64,000 nucleotides of DNA, taken from the NCBI GenBank assembly GCA_049652985.1, contig JBASFK010000002.1, positions 310,001-374,000 on the forward strand, in the 5' to 3' direction. Every line of letters begins with the position of its first letter. Position 1 is the stretch's first letter. This document shows positions 59,816-64,000 of the stretch, piece by piece. The position numbers and the translations under genes were made by a program. The notes under the pieces are model-generated. The model ran no database searches and was not told where the DNA came from. It was given only the letters and a program-made list of their open reading frames with translations. The DNA comes from UBA7657 sp049652985. Its GTDB lineage: Bacteria; Pseudomonadota; Alphaproteobacteria; Micavibrionales; Micavibrionaceae.

Positions 59816-60802
59816 ATGAGCACACAGCATTCCAAAGTTTTGATTATCGGCTCGGGCCCGGCCGGGTATACGGCTGCGATTTACGCCGCGCGCGCCAATC
59901 TCAAGCCGATTCTCGTTACGGGCCATGAGCCCGGCGGGCAGTTGATGGTGACGACGGATGTCGAGAATTATCCCGGATTTAAAGACGTGATCCAGGGCCC
60001 GTGGCTGATGGAGCAGATGCGCGGACAGGCGGAGCATGTCGGCACGCAGCTGGTCACCGATTACATTACTGATGTCGATCTGAGCTGCCGCCCTTTCCGC
60101 GCGACCGGCGACAGCGGCACGGTTTACACGGGCGATACGCTGATTATCGCGACAGGCGCGAAGGCGCGCTGGCTGGGCCTGCCGAGCGAGGAGAAATTCC
60201 GCGGCAAGGGCGTTTCGGCGTGCGCGACGTGTGACGGATTCTTTTTCAAAGGCAAGGAAGTGGCGATTGTCGGCGGCGGCAACACGGCGGCCGAGGAAGC
60301 AATTTTTCTTACAAATTTCTGCAGCAAGGTGACGCTTATTCACCGGCGCGATTCACTGAAAGCGGAAAAAATCCTGCAGGACCGTTTGTTTAAAAATCCG
60401 AAACTCAATGTCATCTGGGATACGGTGATTGAAGAAGTGGTTGGCGATGCGACCGGCATGACCGGACTGAAGCTGAAAAATATCAAGACCGACAAGCAAA
60501 GCGATTTCACCGCGCATGGATTGTTCGTCGCGATTGGCCACGACCCGGCGACTGACTTGTTCAAGGGCAAGCTGAAGATGGATGCCAACGGCTATATCAT
60601 CAAGACGCCGGATTCGACGGCGACCGAGATTCCGGGCGTGTTCGCGGCGGGCGATGTGGCAGACCATGTCTACCGGCAGGCGGTGACGGCAGCGGGTATG
60701 GGCTGCATGGCGGCGCTGGAGGCTGATCGTTATCTTGCGGGATTGGGAGCCTTAGAAAGTGCCCTAAATCCGCATAAAAAACAAGCCGAAGCGGCTGAAT
60801 AA
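59816..60802 (+). CDS. trxB: Thioredoxin reductase
   Basis: 328-aa FAD/NADPH disulfide reductase reducing thioredoxin. FAD site GSGPAG at 12-17, redox pair CATC at 136-139, NADPH site GGGNTA at 153-158, and the C-terminal FAD-contact GVFAAGDVADHVYRQAVTAAGMGCMAALEA. A LysR regulator follows 40 nt later, the trxB-lsrB order known in alphaproteobacteria. Confidence 0.97.
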   Translation: MSTQHSKVLIIGSGPAGYTAAIYAARANLKPILVTGHEPGGQLMVTTDVENYPGFKDVIQGPWLMEQMRGQAEHVGTQLVTDYITDVDLSCRPFRATGDSGTVYTGDTLIIATGAKARWLGLPSEEKFRGKGVSACATCDGFFFKGKEVAIVGGGNTAAEEAIFLTNFCSKVTLIHRRDSLKAEKILQDRLFKNPKLNVIWDTVIEEVVGDATGMTGLKLKNIKTDKQSDFTAHGLFVAIGHDPATDLFKGKLKMDANGYIIKTPDSTATEIPGVFAAGDVADHVYRQAVTAAGMGCMAALEADRYLAGLGALESALNPHKKQAEAAE

Positions 60803-60842
60803 ATAACTATATTTCCCCCGTAATTACGCTATATTTCCGGCC

Positions 60843-61742
60843 ATGGATTGGGACAAACTCCGGATATTTCACGCTGTTGCGGAATCGGGAAGCCTGACGG
60901 GCGCCGGGAAAGCGCTATCCTTAAGCCAGCCCGCCGTATCGCGGCAGATTGCTACGCTCGAGGAAACTCTCGGCGTCGGACTGTTCCGGCGACATGCGCG
61001 CGGGCTTGTGCTCACCGAGCAAGGCGAAATCCTTTATGAGACGACGAAGGATATTTTTCACCGGCTTTCCGTTGTCAAAGGGCAGCTTGGCGATACGCGC
61101 AAGCGCCTGGAAGGACCGCTGACGATCACGGTTTCGGAATTCATAGCCTCGACATGGCTGGCGCCCCGGCTCGTGCAGTTCCGCGAGGCCTATCCCGATA
61201 TCCAGCTGACGATCCTGGTCGACGATAAAATTCTCAAAATCAATCTCAAGGAAGCGGACGCAGCGCTGCGCCTCAGCAAGCCGACAGAGTCTGATCTTGT
61301 GCACAGGCATCTCGCATCGATTCACTTTCATATCGGCGGGTCGAAATCGTATTTCGAGAAATATGGCCACCCGAAAACCGTGAGCGAGCTGAAAAATCAC
61401 CGGCTGATCGGCGTGCCGGAAAATATCACCTGGCCGTTCGGTAATCCGAACTGGCTGTTCGAAGTCGCGGGCGTGAACCAGCGCAGCAACAACCTGATGA
61501 TGACCAATTCCATGCAGGCGATTCACCAGGCGGTCAAAACCGGCGCGGGGCTGGCGGTGCTGCCCGACTATCTGATCGCGGGCGACCCGGGTCTGGAGGC
61601 CGTGCTGCCCAAGCTGGAGCGCCCGCCGGTGGATCTCTATTTCATCTATGCCGAGGAGCGACGTCATTCGCGCCGGCTTACCGCTTTCAGGGATTTCCTG
61701 CTGGAGAACATCCAGGGCACGCATTTCGCCTCGGGCTTCTGA
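60843..61742 (+). CDS. LysR-family transcriptional regulator, LsrB/VtlR position
   Basis: 299-aa LTTR. N-terminal HTH at 1-60 (MDWDKLRIFHAVAESGSLTGAGKALSLSQPAVSRQIATLEETLGVGLFRRHARGLVLTEQGEIL) and a C-terminal substrate-binding effector domain. Its place directly after trxB and just before a probable AbcR-like sRNA matches the lsrB/vtlR locus known from Sinorhizobium and Brucella, where this regulator controls redox genes and abcR sRNAs. A T-N11-A box lies between this gene and the sRNA. Orthology is inferred from synteny. Confidence 0.92.
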   Translation: MDWDKLRIFHAVAESGSLTGAGKALSLSQPAVSRQIATLEETLGVGLFRRHARGLVLTEQGEILYETTKDIFHRLSVVKGQLGDTRKRLEGPLTITVSEFIASTWLAPRLVQFREAYPDIQLTILVDDKILKINLKEADAALRLSKPTESDLVHRHLASIHFHIGGSKSYFEKYGHPKTVSELKNHRLIGVPENITWPFGNPNWLFEVAGVNQRSNNLMMTNSMQAIHQAVKTGAGLAVLPDYLIAGDPGLEAVLPKLERPPVDLYFIYAEERRHSRRLTAFRDFLLENIQGTHFASGF

Positions 61743-61782
61743 TTTTTAAATATCTGATTATCAACAGATTTTTTCATACATA

Positions 61783-61795
61783 TGCATAAAACGCA
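61783..61795. promoter_or_regulatory. LysR-type T-N11-A box
   Basis: TGC-N7-GCA within ATGC ATAAAAC GCAT (61782-61796). This dyad has the T-N11-A form preferred by LysR regulators and lies about 10 nt upstream of the -35-like TTGCAA (61805-61810) of the sRNA candidate. Confidence 0.45.
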
Positions 61796-61804
61796 TGACT
61801 GGCA

Positions 61805-61832
61805 TTGCAAATTGGCCGTAGAGCTTTATAGC
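61805..61832 (+). promoter_or_regulatory. Probable promoter of the sRNA
   Basis: TTGCAA (61805-61810), 16 nt, then TATAGC (61827-61832). Would start transcription near 61840, about 120 nt before the terminator end. Read by eye. Confidence 0.4.
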
Positions 61833-61839
61833 TGGAAAA

Positions 61840-61961
61840 GTATATAAAATCACTCATCGACGCCACACATTGCGTCGAGAGGATCCGCAAGGGTCCTTAC
61901 GTCTCCCAGACGTGAAACCTCCCTGTTCAACTCGCCGGACCTTTATGGTCCGGTTTTTTTT
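61840..61961 (+). ncRNA. AbcR-like (alpha-r15) trans-acting small RNA candidate
   Basis: A non-coding stretch of about 120 nt with three successive hairpins: TCGACGC/GCGTCGA (61857-61878), GGATCC-GCAA-GGGTCC (61881-61896), ACGTCT/AGACGT (61899-61913). A single-stranded pyrimidine-rich GTGAAACCTCCCTGTTC segment follows, then the terminator hairpin CCGGACC/GGTCCGG with T8. The CCTCCC element can pair with Shine-Dalgarno sequences, as in AbcR sRNAs; the trxB-LysR-sRNA order is the known abcR neighbourhood. Named by layout and synteny, since a covariance search was not possible. Confidence 0.7.
61935..61961 (+). terminator. Intrinsic terminator of the sRNA
   Basis: CCGGACC-TTTAT-GGTCCGG followed by a run of nine T. 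Ends 16 nt before the patatin ATG, so transcription of that gene needs a start after or read-through across it. Confidence 0.9.
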
Positions 61962-61976
61962 TGCTATATCTGTTAA

Positions 61977-63236
61977 ATGATTGCTCCCACTGTTCCGGGA
62001 ACCCCCGGGCCTTCCAAGACAACGATTGCGCTTTTCAATTACGGCGGCGGCATGCGCGGGCTGATCCCGGCACATTTCATGGCGCGGATCGAACAGGTCA
62101 CCGGCCTGCACATGACCGACATGGTCGATATTTTCACGGGCCCGTCGACGGGTGCGATTTTGAACGCGGCGCTGAACATGCCCTCGCCCAACGATCCGAC
62201 GCGGCCGAAATACAAAGCTGCGCAGATGGTGCAGTTCTACGAGCGCGAGGGGCTGAAGATTTTTCCGCCGGACAGGTTCCGCGAGTTCCGCGCCTTCGTG
62301 CATGATTTCAACAACCGCACGATGAAGATCGGGCAGATGAAAAAATTGTTCCGGCAGGGTCATTATCATCCGGGGCATTTGCAGAAATCGCTGCGCGCGA
62401 TGTACGGTGACGCGAAACTGACGGACACGCTAAAAAGCCTGATCATCCCGGTTTACAATCTTGACGGCGACGGGCTGCAGGCGGTCGAAGAAGTTGGCGA
62501 AACCGGCAACGCGCCCGTGCACACGCAGAATAACTTCGTCGATCAGGGCGGATACGCGGTGTGGCTCAAGAATATCAAGACCGGCATGGCGTTATACCCG
62601 ACGCCGGATGTTTCGCTTTATGACGCGATTCTCGCGAGCTGCGCCGCGCCGACCTATTTCCCCTGCCACAATTTCACGGTCGTGTACGGCAAGAACCGGC
62701 GCAAGACGATTGAGTATGCCGGGATCGACGGCAGCATTTTCGACAACCCGTGCATCAGCTATCACGGCGCGATCCGTCAGCACGTGCCGCCGGATTCAAA
62801 ACTGGTGATGATTATCCTCGGGACCGGGCACACGCTGCGCTCGTTCAAGAAGGATGACTGGAACAGTTTCGGCGGGCTTGGTGTCGTCGACCCGACCAAC
62901 GACCTGCCGCTGATTAATATTCTCTTCCACGCGTCGGAGACGGCGCTGATCGAGAGTTTTGCGCAGGAAATGAAGGGAAATATCTATACCTTCAATAAAT
63001 CGCTGATCCCGGAGATCAATAACCCGAAAAGCCCCAGCACGCAGATCGACGATGCGCGGCCCGAGAACCTGAAAAAGCTGAAAAATTTCTTCGAGGAGAC
63101 GCTTGAGGAAAACAGGAACAGCTTCGACGAGATTTGCCATATCCTCGTCAGCAACCGTGATCAGAACGTAACCGAGAAAAGAACACTGCTGAAAGACATG
63201 CGCAGGTTTTTCAGTTTCGGGAAAATAAGGGCCTAG
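61977..63236 (+). CDS. Patatin-like phospholipase
   Basis: 419-aa predicted lipid acyl hydrolase, cytosolic by sequence (no signal). The oxyanion loop is GGGMRG (23-28), the nucleophile Ser57 lies in GPSTG (55-59), and the dyad Asp appears as D251 in DGSIF (patatins usually have DGG/DGA). LASCAAPTYFP (219-229) is the family block before the Asp motif. No clear Shine-Dalgarno precedes the ATG; TATATC (61965-61970) could place the transcription start at the ATG and yield a leaderless mRNA. The stop overlaps the opposing aminotransferase stop by 4 nt. Confidence 0.85.
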   Translation: MIAPTVPGTPGPSKTTIALFNYGGGMRGLIPAHFMARIEQVTGLHMTDMVDIFTGPSTGAILNAALNMPSPNDPTRPKYKAAQMVQFYEREGLKIFPPDRFREFRAFVHDFNNRTMKIGQMKKLFRQGHYHPGHLQKSLRAMYGDAKLTDTLKSLIIPVYNLDGDGLQAVEEVGETGNAPVHTQNNFVDQGGYAVWLKNIKTGMALYPTPDVSLYDAILASCAAPTYFPCHNFTVVYGKNRRKTIEYAGIDGSIFDNPCISYHGAIRQHVPPDSKLVMIILGTGHTLRSFKKDDWNSFGGLGVVDPTNDLPLINILFHASETALIESFAQEMKGNIYTFNKSLIPEINNPKSPSTQIDDARPENLKKLKNFFEETLEENRNSFDEICHILVSNRDQNVTEKRTLLKDMRRFFSFGKIRA

Positions 63237-64000
63237 GCCGCTTTCGCCTTGCCCTGCAGCGCCGCGCAGGCGCGCTGGATACGCTTGCAAGCATCTTCAA
63301 GAACTTTATCCGACGTCGCGTATGAAATGCGGAAGAACGGCGAAAGACCGAACGCCGCGCCGTGCACGCAGGCCACGCCTTCGGATTCCAGCAGGTAATT
63401 GGCGAAATCCTCGTCGGTCTGGATGGTTTTTCCTTCCGGCGTTGTCTTGCCGATGACGCCCGCGCAGGATGGATAAACGTAGAATGCGCCTTCGGGCGTG
63501 CGGCAGGAGATTCCTTCCACCTCGTTCAGCATTTTCACGACGAGATCGCGGCGGCGACGGAAACTTTCATTACGCTCTTTCAAGAAAGACTGGTCGCCGT
63601 TCAGTGCGGCGACGGAGGCTTCCTGCGAGATCGATGATGGGTTCGACGTGCTCTGGCTCTGGATGATGCTGATGGCCTTGACCAGTTCTTTCGGCCCGGC
63701 GCCGAAACCGATGCGCCAGCCGGTCATGGAATAGGATTTGGACACACCATTGACGGTGAAGGTGCGGTCGAACAGGCCGGGCTCCACTTCGGCAGGCGTG
63801 CAGAATTTGAAGCCGTCATAAACGATATGCTCGTAAATGTCGTCGGTCATGACATAGACATGTTTGTGGCGCAGCAGGACATCCGTGAGCGCCTTCATCT
63901 CGGCGCGCGTATAGGCCGCGCCGGACGGATTGGACGGTGAATTCAGGATGATCCATTTCGTTTTCTTCGTGATCGCGTTTTCAAGATCGGCAGGCTGAAG
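63233..64000 (-). CDS. Aspartate aminotransferase, class I/II (3' part; 5' end outside the window)
   Basis: PLP-dependent aminotransferase cut by the window edge; about 255 C-terminal residues are visible. An internal ATG at 63898 is not the start: the frame stays open to 64000 and codes WIILNSPSNPSGAAYTRAEMKAL, the conserved N-P-x-G block of fold-type I aminotransferases. VMTDDIYEHIVYDG (PLP Asp/Tyr) and NGVSKSYSMTGWRIGFGAGP (PLP Lys) follow, then GVACVHGAAFGLSPFFRISYATS (substrate Arg). Subfamily (aspartate or glutamate-prephenate) is by general similarity only. Confidence 0.92.
   Translation of the reverse strand, partial: LQPADLENAITKKTKWIILNSPSNPSGAAYTRAEMKALTDVLLRHKHVYVMTDDIYEHIVYDGFKFCTPAEVEPGLFDRTFTVNGVSKSYSMTGWRIGFGAGPKELVKAISIIQSQSTSNPSSISQEASVAALNGDQSFLKERNESFRRRRDLVVKMLNEVEGISCRTPEGAFYVYPSCAGVIGKTTPEGKTIQTDEDFANYLLESEGVACVHGAAFGLSPFFRISYATSDKVLEDACKRIQRACAALQGKAKAA

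Noticed and set aside
1..64000. CRISPR array or rRNA operon
   Set aside because: No regularly spaced direct repeats with unique spacers and no rRNA sequence were seen; repeats found are single or paired palindromes.

Overview
The window reads as ordinary bacterial chromosome from an alphaproteobacterium. Supporting signs are the rplS-leuCDB block, the yqeY/dnaG/rpoD block facing carAB-greA, an ELM1-family protein, a DUF3126 protein, OlsA/OlsB ornithine-lipid enzymes, trxB followed by a LysR regulator, and encoded CCA ends on the tRNAs. A Micavibrio- or Rhodospirillales-like lineage would fit, but this is an impression and not a demonstrated placement. No rRNA, IS transposase or CRISPR array was seen.

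Layout. 1-5.9 kb: a SIMPL-domain secreted protein, rplS, and leuC-(HD-GYP-like)-leuD-leuB translationally coupled. 5.9-22.7 kb: one long minus-strand type IV pilus / MSHA-like machine (assembly ATPase, PilC, PilM/N-like, PilO-like, a periplasmic protein, TPR protein, prepilin peptidase PilD, PilT, PilU, secretin), ending with a membrane AraC regulator and a prepilin; an ABC-2 ATPase and permease are embedded in it. 23-30.8 kb: type II glutamine synthetase, two tRNA-Arg, an OmpA-like coiled-coil protein, ornithine lipid synthesis (olsBA), and a pair of unrecognised Cys-rich secreted paralogues, one with a Gly-rich/collagen-like insert. 30.8-34 kb: waaA-lpxK-acyltransferase (LPS inner core and lipid A). 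34-41.6 kb: a eukaryote-type class I cyclic nucleotide phosphodiesterase, class II DAHP synthase, nadE, gltX, trmJ, rpsD. 41.7-44.3 kb: a GT39/LAB_N/GT2 envelope glycosylation trio and a CAU tRNA. 45-52.4 kb: rpoD, dnaG, yqeY, interrupted by a roughly 2.9-kb accessory island. 52.4-64 kb: carA-carbonic anhydrase-carB, greA, an Lrp regulator, ELM1, trxB, LysR, a probable AbcR-like sRNA, a patatin and the 3' part of an aspartate aminotransferase.

The most interesting region is 49.0-51.9 kb. A gene for a three-part protein (peptidoglycan-binding domain, MuF/phage-minor-head motif, C-terminal colicin-D-like tRNase) is coupled by ATGA to a small colicin-D-immunity-like gene, with two tiny ORFs on one side and a phage-type gene on the other. 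It looks like an orphan MuF polymorphic toxin/immunity cassette inserted between dnaG and yqeY. Other notable signals are a near-perfect parS site upstream of dnaG, an AbcR-like sRNA with a LysR-type box beside a LysR gene, carbonic anhydrase placed between the two carbamoyl phosphate synthetase subunits, and four dispersed intergenic palindromic repeats.
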